A stretch of 64,000 nucleotides of DNA from UBA3210 sp963653535 (GCA_963653535.1 CAVJWU010000002.1:1-64000), one strand, 5' to 3'; shown: positions 36,087 to 45,901, numbered from the stretch's first letter. Notes: generated by a model from the sequence alone, not told the origin. Translations and numbers: made by a program.

Positions 36087-37352
36087 CTATTTTTTTAAAG
36101 TTGCAATAATATCTTCTTTTGAAAGGGCAACTTGTTCTTGAGTTAATAAATTTTTCATTTGATATAGATTATTATTAATTTCATCTTCACCAATAACAAT
36201 CATATATTTTGCATTTTTTCTTAAAGCTATTTTAATTGAAGCTTTCATTGATTTATCTTCTAAATTGATATCACATTTTAAATCATTATTTCTTATTTCG
36301 TGAGCGAAAGAGAAAGCAAAATCTTTTGCTTTTTCACCTAGATAAACAATATAAGCGTCTAAAGTAGGGCGAGCATAATTATCTAAATCAATTTCTTTTA
36401 ATAAAGAATTTAATCTTTCAATACCAAAAGCAAATCCGACGCTAGAAAGTTCTGGTCCACCGACTTCATGAACGAGATTATCGTAATGTCCGCCTGCTCC
36501 TATCGCCCCTAAATTAGTGCCATTTTCTGAAATGTAATGGAATTCAAAGACAACGTGAGAATAATAATCTAGTCCTCTAACTAAAGTATTATCAATAACG
36601 TATTCAATTTTTTCTTTATCTAAAAGAGATAATACTTCATTAAATCTCGCTTTTGATTCTTCATTGAGATAATCTCCCATTTTTGGGGCTAAAGAAACTT
36701 TTTCAATATCTTCAGGAACTTTACAATCTAAGATTCTTAATGGATTAACTTCATATCTTCTTTGACAATCTGGACACATTGAAGCAATATAAGGCTTAAA
36801 ATATTCTTTTAAAGCGCTACGATAATTATCTCTACTTAGTTGATCACCGATAGAATTAATTTTTAAAATTACCTTTTTAAAACCAATTTTATGTAAAGCA
36901 TCTACACCAAGAATAATTGTTTCTGCATCTTCATAAGAAGAAGTAACTCCGACAGTTTCAACTCCAAATTGATTAAATTGTCTATATCGACCTGCTGAAG
37001 GTCTTTCATATCTAAAAGCTGGACCTAAATAGAATTGTTTTAAAGGTAAATCATGTGTCGCATATAATTTATTAGAAACTATCGCTCGCATAACTCCTGC
37101 CGTAACTTCTGGTCGTAAAGAAATATTTCGTCCACCTTTGTCAGTAAAATCAAACATTTCTTTAGTGACAATATCACTTGATTCACCCGCAGAACGAGTA
37201 AATAAATCAGTTGATTCATAAATAGGAGTATGGATTGGAGTATATCCATAATTTAAAGCGACAGATTTTAAACTATCTTCTATTTTTTCAATATTTAATG
37301 CATCTTCATAGTATGCATCATACGTTCCTCTTTGTGGTTGATAATTTGGCAT
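36087..37352 (-). CDS. hisS: Histidyl-tRNA synthetase
   Basis: Product of 421 residues, full length. QRGTYD start, class II motif 2 FYLGPAFRYERPSAGRYRQF seen as AFRYERPSAGRYRQF, histidine-A motif LVRGLDYYSHVVFEF, motif 3 SVGFAFGIERL, and a C-terminal anticodon-binding domain. RBS TAGGAGG. Expression is controlled by the T-box leader immediately upstream. Confidence 0.97.
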   Translation of the reverse strand: MPNYQPQRGTYDAYYEDALNIEKIEDSLKSVALNYGYTPIHTPIYESTDLFTRSAGESSDIVTKEMFDFTDKGGRNISLRPEVTAGVMRAIVSNKLYATHDLPLKQFYLGPAFRYERPSAGRYRQFNQFGVETVGVTSSYEDAETIILGVDALHKIGFKKVILKINSIGDQLSRDNYRSALKEYFKPYIASMCPDCQRRYEVNPLRILDCKVPEDIEKVSLAPKMGDYLNEESKARFNEVLSLLDKEKIEYVIDNTLVRGLDYYSHVVFEFHYISENGTNLGAIGAGGHYDNLVHEVGGPELSSVGFAFGIERLNSLLKEIDLDNYARPTLDAYIVYLGEKAKDFAFSFAHEIRNNDLKCDINLEDKSMKASIKIALRKNAKYMIVIGEDEINNNLYQMKNLLTQEQVALSKEDIIATLKK

Positions 37353-37359
37353 ATTTCCT

Positions 37360-37563
37360 CCTAAACATAAAAAAAGTACCTTATAAGGACGCTTTCGCGC
37401 GGTACCACCTTATTTCACTATCTCGTGCTCTTAAAAGTTTTAACGTAACAACCGATAAATCTCTTTATAGTCTCCATAGTGTCTGCTCATTAATCTTAAT
37501 AAACACTTTCACCTAATGTGTTCTCTCTAAGAATAATCTTAATAAGGTTTCTATCTCATCGAC
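37360..37563 (-). promoter_or_regulatory. T-box riboswitch controlling hisS-aspS
   Basis: The T-box core AAGGTGGTACCGCG lies at 37411-37398, followed by GCGAAAGC, a CCTTAT that can pair with the upstream ATAAGG, and GGTAC plus T7 as terminator arm (37367-37385). In stem I, GATAG pairs with CTAT and CTTATT with AATGAG; the specifier bulge between the 3' strands reads CAGACA (37485-37480). Its central codon is GAC (Asp), and CAC (His) overlaps it by one base. The distal hairpin has arms AACAC/GTGTT. Uncharged tRNA-Asp is the most likely ligand. Confidence 0.92.
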
Positions 37564-37569
37564 ATAATT

Positions 37570-37599
37570 ATTATAAATAATTAGGTTTACATTTTTCAA
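37570..37599 (-). promoter_or_regulatory. Promoter of the T-box leader
   Basis: -35 TTGAAA (37599-37594), 18-base spacer, -10 TATAAT (37575-37570); transcription would start near 37563. Confidence 0.75.
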
Positions 37600-37608
37600 C
37601 TAAATTAT

Positions 37609-38058
37609 TTATTTTAAGATATCTTCTGAATCATCAAACATTCTTTCGTGAAAATGTTCATTTATATCTTCTCTTTCAAAAACTTGAAGCATAATTTCAA
37701 AATTAGAAGCTAGTTTATAATTTCTTAAATCACTTCTTTTTACAAAAAAGTTTTTTCCTTCATCATTACTTTTAAGTTCACCTTCAAAAGTTGAAGTCTT
37801 AAAAAGAAAACAAACATTTCTAACATCATCTTTAAACCATTGTTTAATTCCACATAATTTAAGATTAGAAATAGTTAATCCTGTCTCTTCTTTTATTTCT
37901 CTTATCGTTGAATCAACAATCGATTCATGATTTTCAACATGTCCTCCAGGAAAAGCTACTCCACACCATGATTTGACTCTATCTTGAACTAAAACTTCAT
38001 CATTTTTAGTAATCATACACATATTTGATAAAATGATTTTTTCTGGTAAATGAGCCAT
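37609..38058 (-). CDS. NUDIX hydrolase (MutT-like)
   Basis: Product of 149 residues with a complete Nudix box: G-x5-E in GHVENHE followed by REIKEETGL (about 38-60). N-terminal strands and the short length suit an 8-oxo-dGTP diphosphatase or other nucleotide pyrophosphohydrolase. The substrate is not fixed by sequence. It lies downstream of the pseudouridine synthase terminator and has RBS TAGGAGG. Confidence 0.85.
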   Translation of the reverse strand: MAHLPEKIILSNMCMITKNDEVLVQDRVKSWCGVAFPGGHVENHESIVDSTIREIKEETGLTISNLKLCGIKQWFKDDVRNVCFLFKTSTFEGELKSNDEGKNFFVKRSDLRNYKLASNFEIMLQVFEREDINEHFHERMFDDSEDILK

Positions 38059-38075
38059 AAATTCCTCCTATAAAC

Positions 38076-38099
38076 AAAGGTTCGCCTTTCGACGAACCT
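38076..38099 (-). terminator. Terminator after the pseudouridine synthase gene
   Basis: Stem AGGTTCG/CGAACCT with an 8-base loop and a short T-rich tail on the minus strand, overlapping the stop codon. Confidence 0.7.
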
Positions 38100-39084
38100 A
38101 TTTAATTCTTTTAATATTGAACATATTGAGGAACTCTTTTGGAGTATCCGCGATAAATTTATAATGTTTATTTTTATTGGTTGGATGATCAAATTCTAAG
38201 ATTCTTGCATGTAATCCTAATCGTTTAAATGGATCTTTAGTAGAACCATATTTATCATCACCAACAACATTATGACCAAGATCTTTCATGTGGACTCTAA
38301 TTTGATTTTTTCGTCCTGTATCAATATTGACTTTAAGTAATGAATATTCTTCAGTTTCTCCAATAACTTCATAATGCGTAATTGCTTTTAAACCTTCTTT
38401 AGGATTACGAGCTGAATACATTAAATTAGTTTTACTTTGTAGAAGACCAGAAATTCTTGTTCCTTGTTTTTCGACAAAGATACCTTCAGTCACCGCGATA
38501 TATTGTCTTTGCTTAACTAAAGCATTCCATGAATCTTGTAAAGCTTCTTTTAATTCTTCATTTTTGGTAAAAATTAAGACTCCAGAAGTTTCTTTATCTA
38601 AACGATGTACGACAAAGATTCTATTTTTTGGATCGATTTCACGAACATAATCCATCATATAGCGATACGCAGTATGTTCTTTATCCTTATCATCAGCGAT
38701 TGAAAGAAGTCCACTTGGTTTATTAATAACAATTAATTCATCATCTTCATATAAAATTGGAAGTTTTGAAAAACGTTTACCATTTTTCTTCACTGGATAA
38801 GGTGAAATGGACACAATATCTTTGGCGATAACTTCAAAATCAAATTGGCTTACTGGAGCTCCATTAACTAAGACTTGATGATTCTTAAGTAAAGTCTTAA
38901 TATTATTTCTCGATTTAGAAGTTAATGTTTCTAATAAGAAATCTAAAAGAATCATCTTATGAGGAACACGGTATTCCTTCATCTCGAGTTTCTTACGAGC
39001 AAAAGTTGATTTAGGGTTATTTCTTGAAACAGATTTTGTCGAAGTTTTTTTATTGTTTTTTGCGTTATTTTTAACGTTTTTCAT
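38098..39084 (-). CDS. RluA-family 23S rRNA pseudouridine synthase
   Basis: Product of 328 residues. Basic, low-complexity N-terminus (about 1-35, Lys/Asn/Ser rich), S4 RNA-binding domain (about 45-100, LDFLLETLTSKSRNNIKTLL), then the RluA catalytic domain with HRLDKETSGVL (catalytic Asp about 155) and GRKNQIRVHM. It isomerises uridines in rRNA; the exact site (RluC/RluD-like) is not readable. The ATG overlaps the rel stop as TAATG, so the two are translationally coupled. Confidence 0.9.
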   Translation of the reverse strand: MKNVKNNAKNNKKTSTKSVSRNNPKSTFARKKLEMKEYRVPHKMILLDFLLETLTSKSRNNIKTLLKNHQVLVNGAPVSQFDFEVIAKDIVSISPYPVKKNGKRFSKLPILYEDDELIVINKPSGLLSIADDKDKEHTAYRYMMDYVREIDPKNRIFVVHRLDKETSGVLIFTKNEELKEALQDSWNALVKQRQYIAVTEGIFVEKQGTRISGLLQSKTNLMYSARNPKEGLKAITHYEVIGETEEYSLLKVNIDTGRKNQIRVHMKDLGHNVVGDDKYGSTKDPFKRLGLHARILEFDHPTNKNKHYKFIADTPKEFLNMFNIKRIK

Positions 39085-41276
39085 TAATGAGTAACCCTTT
39101 CTACTTCGTAAACTGAAGGAACATTAATCAATGTATTTTTAATATTTCTAAATTGTTCAGCATTTTTAACTTGGATTGTTAAATTAATAGATGAAGTTAA
39201 TGTCTCTGGATGTTGTTTAGCCATAATTTTATTTACTGGAACTTTCATTTGTGACATGGTATTTAAAATATCGACTAATAAAGAATCTCTATCACTTGCG
39301 CGAACGACAATTTGAATTGGAACAGTAGTTTCAGCAAAATTTGGATTCCATTCAACATCGATTAATCTTCCAGTTAAGCCCTTAACGGAAGGACAATCTT
39401 TACGATGAACCTTAACACCTTTTCCTTGAGAAACAAAGCCGATAATTGGATCACCTGGAATAGGCGAACAACATTTAGAAAGAACACATAAGACGTTTGG
39501 TGTTCCTTTAACTAATACTGATTGGTTAGAGAAAGAAGCTTTTTTCGAAGTAGTATTCTTCTTAATATAATTATCTAGTTGACTTTCTTGTCTTAAGCCT
39601 AAGAAATCAATAATTTCTGTCGGTAATATACGTTTATTAAAAATCGCTAAATAAAGATCATCAAGAGATTCAACTTCAAAATGTTTTAATACTTCATTAG
39701 TTAAATAACCTTCCATTTGAGAAGAAGAAATACCATTATCTTTAAAGACATCAGTTAATGATAATTTACCTTTTTCAATTTGAGTTTCTTTTAAGAATTC
39801 TTGATTACGTTTTGCAAGATATTTTCTAATGTAGTTTTTTGCCCCAGTTGATTTAGCAATTTTTAACCAACCTTCATTGATATTAGGATTTTGTGTAGTT
39901 TTAATTTCAACAACATCACCCATCTTTAATTCAGTTGAAAGAGGTACTAATTGGTTATTAACTAAAGCACCGACCGCTCTTTCACCAACTTTAGAATGGA
40001 CTTTAAAAGCAAAATCAAGAGGAGTTGATCCACTTGGTAAATCAATAACTTTACCATGAGGAGTAAAGCAATAGATGTTTTCTCCAAAGATATCATTAGT
40101 TAAATTATCCATGTATTCTTTGGAAGTAGCGTCTTTTTCATTGGACATTGAAATAAAATCACTGAACCAATGAAGTTTTTCCATGATTTCTTGTTGTTCT
40201 TTTTTAGGATCGTATTTCGCACCTTCTTTATATCTCCAGTGTGCAGCAACACCTTGTTCAGCGATATCATCCATATCTTTCGTTCTAATTTGAATTTCAA
40301 TAATGGATGAATCACGATCTAAAATAGTCGTATGTAAAGATTGATACATGTTCGATTTAGGAACAGCGATATAATCTTTAAATCGATTTGGTAAAGGAGA
40401 ATATTCTGAGTGAATTAAACCTAAAATTTCATAACAATTAATCTCAGTTTTAGTAATAATTCTCAATGCGACAATATCGTAAATTGTATCAAATGTAAGA
40501 TGTTTATCTTTCATTTTCTTCCAAATGGAATAAGGACGTTTAATACGAGCGCTTATCTCAAAAGGAATTTTACTAGGAAGTAATAAGTCTGCGATTTTCT
40601 TTTCAAGTTTATTAATTCCTTCTTCTTTGTATTTAATATTGTTATTTAAATAATCAGTAATTTCTTTATAAGCTTCAGGTTCAAGATATTTTAAACATAA
40701 ATCTTGAAGTTCACCTTTAATTTCGTTTAAACCTAGTCGATCAGCGATTGGAGTATAAACTTCTAAGGTTTCTTGCGAAATAGAAATTTTCTTTTCTGGA
40801 GTTTGGAAATCAAGTGTTCTCATATTATGTAATCGATCACATAATTTAATTAAAATAACACGAATATCCTTTGCCATCCCTAAGAAAATTTTACGATGTC
40901 CTTCCGCGACGAAATCAACATCATGTCTTCTTTGATGGGATAAAGCTTTAATTTTTGTAAGTGAAAAAACGATTTCGGCGACGTCATCACTAAATTCTTT
41001 TCTTAATTCATCTTCAGTGACTCCGCAGTCCTCAATCGTATCATGTAGAAAGGCTGCAGCAATTGTTGTTGGACCGCCTTTTAATTTAGCGATTAAATAA
41101 CCAACTTCAATTACGTGAATTACATAAGGTTGACCTGATTTTCTAAATTGGCCTTTATGCTTTTCTTCGGCATATTTATAGGCTTTTCTAATAAATTCAA
41201 TGTCATCTTTATTATGAATATATTCGCTAAAAACGTCTTCTACATCTTGATATGTATGAGTAACGTCATTAGCCAT
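39084..41276 (-). CDS. rel: Bifunctional (p)ppGpp synthetase/hydrolase Rel
   Basis: Product of 730 residues, the full RSH layout. HD hydrolase domain with intact HD box FLHDTIED (about 77-84), synthetase domain with RIKRPYSIWKKM and IQIRTKDMDDIAEQGVAAHW, then TGS domain (about 400-460, CFTPHGKVIDLPSGSTPLDF), zinc/CC region (CCSPIPGDPIIG) and C-terminal ACT domain. It makes and breaks the stringent alarmone. It follows apt by 2 bases, the Bacillus apt-rel order; recJ, usually next to them, is at 51954. Confidence 0.96.
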   Translation of the reverse strand: MANDVTHTYQDVEDVFSEYIHNKDDIEFIRKAYKYAEEKHKGQFRKSGQPYVIHVIEVGYLIAKLKGGPTTIAAAFLHDTIEDCGVTEDELRKEFSDDVAEIVFSLTKIKALSHQRRHDVDFVAEGHRKIFLGMAKDIRVILIKLCDRLHNMRTLDFQTPEKKISISQETLEVYTPIADRLGLNEIKGELQDLCLKYLEPEAYKEITDYLNNNIKYKEEGINKLEKKIADLLLPSKIPFEISARIKRPYSIWKKMKDKHLTFDTIYDIVALRIITKTEINCYEILGLIHSEYSPLPNRFKDYIAVPKSNMYQSLHTTILDRDSSIIEIQIRTKDMDDIAEQGVAAHWRYKEGAKYDPKKEQQEIMEKLHWFSDFISMSNEKDATSKEYMDNLTNDIFGENIYCFTPHGKVIDLPSGSTPLDFAFKVHSKVGERAVGALVNNQLVPLSTELKMGDVVEIKTTQNPNINEGWLKIAKSTGAKNYIRKYLAKRNQEFLKETQIEKGKLSLTDVFKDNGISSSQMEGYLTNEVLKHFEVESLDDLYLAIFNKRILPTEIIDFLGLRQESQLDNYIKKNTTSKKASFSNQSVLVKGTPNVLCVLSKCCSPIPGDPIIGFVSQGKGVKVHRKDCPSVKGLTGRLIDVEWNPNFAETTVPIQIVVRASDRDSLLVDILNTMSQMKVPVNKIMAKQHPETLTSSINLTIQVKNAEQFRNIKNTLINVPSVYEVERVTH

Positions 41277-41278
41277 AA

Positions 41279-41806
41279 TTATTCATCCTTTACATCATCA
41301 TAGATTAAACATTTTAAATTGTCTTTTTCGAGTCTCTTAACTCCAGGTAAAGAAGTTAAACCAATTAAAGCGACCATGCCAACTAGTTCTCCTCCAAGAG
41401 ATTCAATTAAATGTTTACCTGCATCCATTGTTCCTCCAAGAGCGACAATGTCATCAACAATAACAAATTTTAATCCTTTTTTAATAGAATCTTTAGTGAC
41501 ACATAATGTATCTGTGCCGTATTCTAATTCATAAGTATACGTTGCATTTTCTCTAGGTAATTTACCAGGTTTTCTTAAAGGTACAAAGCCTAAGCCTAAC
41601 TTATAAGCGATTGGTGCACCAAAAATAAAACCTCTAGATTCAGCTCCGACAATAATGTCCGCGCCCATTTCTTTACAAAGTTCTGCCATTTCATCAATTG
41701 CTTGAGCGAATGCTTCAGGGCGTTCTACTAAAGAAGTAATATCTTTAAATTGTACTCCCTTTTTTGGAAAGTCTTTAACAGTAATAATTGTATCTTCTAA
41801 ATTCAT
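41279..41806 (-). CDS. apt: Adenine phosphoribosyltransferase
   Basis: Product of 175 residues. PKKGVQFKDIT start, GADIIVGAESRGFIFGAP and the PRPP loop VIVDDIVALGGTM, where most members have VDDLLATGGT. It salvages adenine to AMP. First gene of apt-rel-pseudouridine synthase, read from a TTGATA/TATAAT promoter about 70 bases upstream. Confidence 0.94.
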   Translation of the reverse strand: MNLEDTIITVKDFPKKGVQFKDITSLVERPEAFAQAIDEMAELCKEMGADIIVGAESRGFIFGAPIAYKLGLGFVPLRKPGKLPRENATYTYELEYGTDTLCVTKDSIKKGLKFVIVDDIVALGGTMDAGKHLIESLGGELVGMVALIGLTSLPGVKRLEKDNLKCLIYDDVKDE

Positions 41807-41874
41807 AAATTATCCCTCATTTCTAAAACCATATGTGGTTATCAATACGTAGATATTTTACAACATTTTTTTTA

Positions 41875-41904
41875 ATTATAATAATATTTTATTGTAAATA
41901 TCAA
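41875..41904 (-). promoter_or_regulatory. Promoter of apt-rel
   Basis: -35 TTGATA (41904-41899), 18-base spacer, -10 TATAAT (41880-41875). The leader of about 60 bases contains a short dyad, AACCA/TGGTT at 41827-41840. Confidence 0.65.
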
Positions 41905-41917
41905 AAAAAATTGAGGA

Positions 41918-41943
41918 TTATAAAAGCCGTGTTTCCACGGCTT
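41918..41943 (-). terminator. Terminator after yceD
   Basis: Perfect stem AAGCCGTG/CACGGCTT with loop GAAA and a TTTTATAAT tail on the minus strand, directly after the stop. Confidence 0.85.
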
Positions 41944-41947
41944 AATA

Positions 41948-42463
41948 TTAATCATCTAAATCAAAGTCTTCTAATGATGCAAATGCAGGATTTACTTCAT
42001 TTTTCTTTTTTTCATTATATTCGTCTTCAGAAATTACTTCCCAATTTTCACCAGTAATTTTTTCAGGATCATCTTTACTAATTATTTTTAAAGGAATAGA
42101 TGAAATAATTAATGAAACGACATCGTTATATAAATCATAATGATCATCATTAACTTTTATAATATCTTCACTTTCATCTTCATTAAAGTCATTTGATTCG
42201 AAAGCTAAAGTTAAATTGTCTTCATCATTGAGTGAAAAATCAACTGGTTTTAAAGTTCTAGTCGAAGAAAGCACTAATTCTGCATTAACTTTTAAATTAA
42301 CTAATACTAAAGAAGAAACTAAATTTACATTAACTTCTACATTTACACTTTTAACTTCAAGAATGTCTTTACAAGTTGCAATATCTTCTTTATTAAGGCT
42401 AACTTCTTCATGAAGAGTAAAATTCTTTAATGAATAAATATCTTTTTTCTTAAGTAATAACAT
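41948..42463 (-). CDS. yceD: YceD/DUF177 family protein
   Basis: Product of 171 residues resembling DUF177 (YceD; B. subtilis YlbN): an N-terminal strand pattern, a middle with the typical DLYNDVVSLIISSIPLKI block (about 108-125) and an acidic C-terminus. YceD is linked to 23S rRNA accumulation. It normally precedes rpmF (L32), but here a terminator follows at once and no rpmF is seen. It begins 1 base after pheT ends, with a weak RBS. Confidence 0.72.
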   Translation of the reverse strand: MLLLKKKDIYSLKNFTLHEEVSLNKEDIATCKDILEVKSVNVEVNVNLVSSLVLVNLKVNAELVLSSTRTLKPVDFSLNDEDNLTLAFESNDFNEDESEDIIKVNDDHYDLYNDVVSLIISSIPLKIISKDDPEKITGENWEVISEDEYNEKKKNEVNPAFASLEDFDLDD

Positions 42464-42464
42464 A

Positions 42465-44855
42465 TTATTTTCTTAACTCCGCTTTAAAGTCTTTGAATAA
42501 GGCATTAAGGATGCTATTCTCTGCTTCTTGAATTTCTTTTTCAACTAAAGTCTTCGTTTCACTTCCATAAGTAATACTAAATGCAACTGATTTAATGTTC
42601 AATGGTAAGAATTCACCTTGATAGACATCAAATACTTCAACATCTCTAACAATCGATTTACCATTTTTCTTAATAGTTCTAATCATATCTTCAACTAAGA
42701 CATCTTTTGAAATTACTAACGCTAAATCTCTATTAACAGTTGGGAATTTAGAAACTTGAGCCATCTTAGTTTGAGAAGTTTTTAAGCTTAATATCTTAGT
42801 TAAATTTAAATCTAAGACATATGTTTCTTTTATATCTTTAGAATATGTTGGATGAATTTGTCCTACTACTCCAACAACATCTTTACCAATCATAATCTTA
42901 GTAGCTCTACCAGGGTGATAGAACTTTGAATCAGTAAGTCTAACTTCTTTATATCTATTTTTATCAATGCCTAAAGAAGAAAGGATTGCTTCTAAAATAC
43001 CATGGATATCATAGAAATCATATGGTCTAGTTTCAAAACTACCTCTTAATGGTTTATTACCGTTAAGAGCGACAACTAATTCTTCAAATGATTGAGATTT
43101 AGTATCAATAGAAGATATTTCAAAGAAAGCTAAATTCTTTTGTTGATGAGATAAGTTATATGAAATTGTATCAAGCATACTTGAAACTAATCCTCTTCTA
43201 ACGACGCTATGATCTAGTGTCATAGGATTTAAAATAACATAAGGTTCATCTTCATTCAATAAAACAAATTCTTCATTCATAGTTGGAGAAATTAAGTTAT
43301 AAGTTAAAATTTCATTTAATCCATTATCGATTAATAAATTTCTAATTTTTAAACGTTTTTGTTGATGAAGGTCTAAGCCACCAGTAGTTGTAACCATTAA
43401 AGGTAATTGGCTCTTAATGCAATCAAAACCAACATATCTAATAACTTCTTCCGATAAATCAGCATTGCATTTTAAATCAATACGATGATCTGGTGGGAAA
43501 GCGACAAATTCATTTTCATCTTTTGAAACAACTTTAATCATTAATGCTTCTAAGACATTCTTAATTTCTTCAAAGCTAAATGATGTACCTAAACGGGAAT
43601 TGATGTAAGAAACTGAACAATCAATTTGAGTATCGTTTTTACCAACAGTTGAATAATTTACATTTTTTGAAACTTTCTTTGCATCAGCTAGTTCAACTAA
43701 TAATTCACTCGCTAAAAGGAGGACATCTTCATATTGGTAAGGATTAATACCTTTAGTAAATCTTGCACTAGAATCACTTGCTAACCCTAAGCGATTAGAA
43801 GTTTTTCTTACTGAGCTACCTTTAAATGAAGCAGCTTCAATAATAATATTCTTAGTTTCAGGAGTAACTGCGACACATTCTAATCCCATAATACCAGCAA
43901 TACAAACTGGTTTATCGTTATTTGTTACAACTAAATCATTTGCTTCTAATTTATAAGTTTCATTATCTAGAGCTATTACTTCACTAGTAATATCATTTCT
44001 AACTACAAACTTATTTAATTCAAGTTTATCTTTATCGTACATGTGTAATGGTTGACCTGTTAATAACATTACATAGTTACCAATATCAACAATATTATTA
44101 ATAGATCTAATTCCTTCTGCCATTAAAGCTCTTTGTAACCATAAAGGAGATTCTTTTGTAGTGACATCAAGAACTTCTTTAATAGAAAATTGAGGACAAT
44201 CAGGAGTTAATGAACTACATTCAAATGATGAATCAAATTCATCATATCTCTTAGGTTCAGGAATTTTAACTTCACGATGGAATAAAGCACCTAATTCTTT
44301 TGCAATAGAATAAATAGCTAAGCAATCACTTCTATTTGCTAAAACATTAATATTAAAGATAGTATCATCTAAGCCTAAATATTCTAAGACGTTTTCTTCG
44401 CCAACTGGTGCATCATCATCTAATTCTTCAATACCATTAATTTGTGTTTCTGTTAAGAAAAATTTATCGACGCCAAGTTCATTAAGCGCGCAACACATAC
44501 CATTAGATTCAACTCCTCTAATGACTGATTTAGTGATAGTTATATCTTTAGCAGGGAGAACACAACCTTCTAAAGCGACGATAACTTTTAAACCAACTCT
44601 TACATTAGGTGCGCCACAGACAATTTGAACTACACCATATTTTTCACCTTCGTCAACTTTTAAGACATGTAAATGAGATGAATCTGGGTGTTCGTCGCAT
44701 TCGATAATTTGGCCAATAACTAATTTTGAAGCACTTGCTAACGTAGTAACTTCTTCAACTTCTAAACCAGAGAAAGTTAATTTTTCTTCGATTTCTTTTG
44801 GAGAAATATCGTGTAAATCAACAAATTTAGATAATAATTTATAACTTGCTAACAT
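42465..44855 (-). CDS. pheT: Phenylalanyl-tRNA synthetase beta subunit
   Basis: Product of 796 residues, full bacterial length. N-terminal tRNA-binding OB domain (IGQIIECDEHPDSSHLHVLKVD seen as ECDEHPDSSHLHVLKVD, about 50-67), B3/B4 editing region, B5 domain, catalytic-like core and a C-terminal ferredoxin-fold anticodon-binding domain (KFPTVNRDLALVI). It pairs with PheS as an alpha2beta2 enzyme and deacylates Tyr-tRNA-Phe. 14 bases after pheS, RBS AAGGAGG. Confidence 0.97.
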   Translation of the reverse strand: MLASYKLLSKFVDLHDISPKEIEEKLTFSGLEVEEVTTLASASKLVIGQIIECDEHPDSSHLHVLKVDEGEKYGVVQIVCGAPNVRVGLKVIVALEGCVLPAKDITITKSVIRGVESNGMCCALNELGVDKFFLTETQINGIEELDDDAPVGEENVLEYLGLDDTIFNINVLANRSDCLAIYSIAKELGALFHREVKIPEPKRYDEFDSSFECSSLTPDCPQFSIKEVLDVTTKESPLWLQRALMAEGIRSINNIVDIGNYVMLLTGQPLHMYDKDKLELNKFVVRNDITSEVIALDNETYKLEANDLVVTNNDKPVCIAGIMGLECVAVTPETKNIIIEAASFKGSSVRKTSNRLGLASDSSARFTKGINPYQYEDVLLLASELLVELADAKKVSKNVNYSTVGKNDTQIDCSVSYINSRLGTSFSFEEIKNVLEALMIKVVSKDENEFVAFPPDHRIDLKCNADLSEEVIRYVGFDCIKSQLPLMVTTTGGLDLHQQKRLKIRNLLIDNGLNEILTYNLISPTMNEEFVLLNEDEPYVILNPMTLDHSVVRRGLVSSMLDTISYNLSHQQKNLAFFEISSIDTKSQSFEELVVALNGNKPLRGSFETRPYDFYDIHGILEAILSSLGIDKNRYKEVRLTDSKFYHPGRATKIMIGKDVVGVVGQIHPTYSKDIKETYVLDLNLTKILSLKTSQTKMAQVSKFPTVNRDLALVISKDVLVEDMIRTIKKNGKSIVRDVEVFDVYQGEFLPLNIKSVAFSITYGSETKTLVEKEIQEAENSILNALFKDFKAELRK

Positions 44856-44869
44856 AATAAATCTCCTCC

Positions 44870-45901
44870 TTAGTCTTTCTTAAATTGTGATAAGAATCTC
44901 TTATCATTAGTATAGAATTTTCTAATATCATCGATACCATATTTTAACATTGCAACTCTTTCAATTCCGATACCAAAAGCAAAGCCTTGATAGACTTTTG
45001 TATCAAAACCACACATTTCAAGAACATGTGGATGAACCATACCAGCCCCAAGAATTTCAATCCAACCGGTACCTTTACATAATTTACAGCCTTTTCCACC
45101 GCATTCAAAGCAAGAAATATCTGCTTCAACAGAAGGTTCAGTAAATGGGAAATAACTAGATCTCATTCTAACTTCACGTTTTTCACCAAACATTGATTTA
45201 GCGAATAATTCTAAAGTTGATAATAAGTTACCCATATTGACATTTTTATCGATAACTAAACCTTCAATTTGACCAAATTGATGAGAATGAGTCGCGTCAT
45301 CATCACGACGATAAACTTTACCAGGAGAGATGATTTTAATTGGACCAACGCCATTTTTTGATAACATGACATGAGCTTGAACTGGAGAAGTTTGGCTTCT
45401 CATCAAGTGATTTTCATCAATATAGAAAGAATCTTGCATGTCACGTGCTGGGTGATCTTTAGGAACATTTAATAATTCAAAATTAAAATGATCTAATTCA
45501 ACTTCTGTTCCTTCAACAATGTTATAGCCCATTCCGATAAAGATGTTAGAAACATCATCAATAATAATTTGGAAAGGATGTTTGCTACCTTTTGAATAAG
45601 AATATGAAGGTAAAGTAAAATCAATGACTTCGCTTTCTAATTTTTTCTTTAATAATTCATTTTCAATTTCTTGTCTTTTTTGTTCAATACGATTAGTGAT
45701 ATCTTGTTTAATCGCGTTGATTTCTTGGCCAAATTTAGCCTTATCTTCTGCATTTAAGTTTTTCATTAATGACATCATTTTCATTAATTCACTCTTTTTA
45801 GATAAATAATTATTTCTAATATTAGTTAATAATTCTGGTGAATCAATTTCATTAATTTCCTTTAATGCAGTTTCATGTAGTTTCTTTAAATTGTCAAACA
45901 T
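44870..45901 (-). CDS. pheS: Phenylalanyl-tRNA synthetase alpha subunit
   Basis: Product of 343 residues. N-terminal coiled coil (about 1-90), then the class II core with SPVQAH, FHQIEGL-like QFGQIEGLVIDKN and motif 3 FAFGIGIERVAMLKYGI. A CxxC zinc-like cluster CFECGGKGCKLCKGTGW lies at about 256-272. No T-box leader: only 93 bases separate it from the next gene, holding an AT-rich palindrome (45960-45979). Confidence 0.97.
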   Translation of the reverse strand: MFDNLKKLHETALKEINEIDSPELLTNIRNNYLSKKSELMKMMSLMKNLNAEDKAKFGQEINAIKQDITNRIEQKRQEIENELLKKKLESEVIDFTLPSYSYSKGSKHPFQIIIDDVSNIFIGMGYNIVEGTEVELDHFNFELLNVPKDHPARDMQDSFYIDENHLMRSQTSPVQAHVMLSKNGVGPIKIISPGKVYRRDDDATHSHQFGQIEGLVIDKNVNMGNLLSTLELFAKSMFGEKREVRMRSSYFPFTEPSVEADISCFECGGKGCKLCKGTGWIEILGAGMVHPHVLEMCGFDTKVYQGFAFGIGIERVAMLKYGIDDIRKFYTNDKRFLSQFKKD

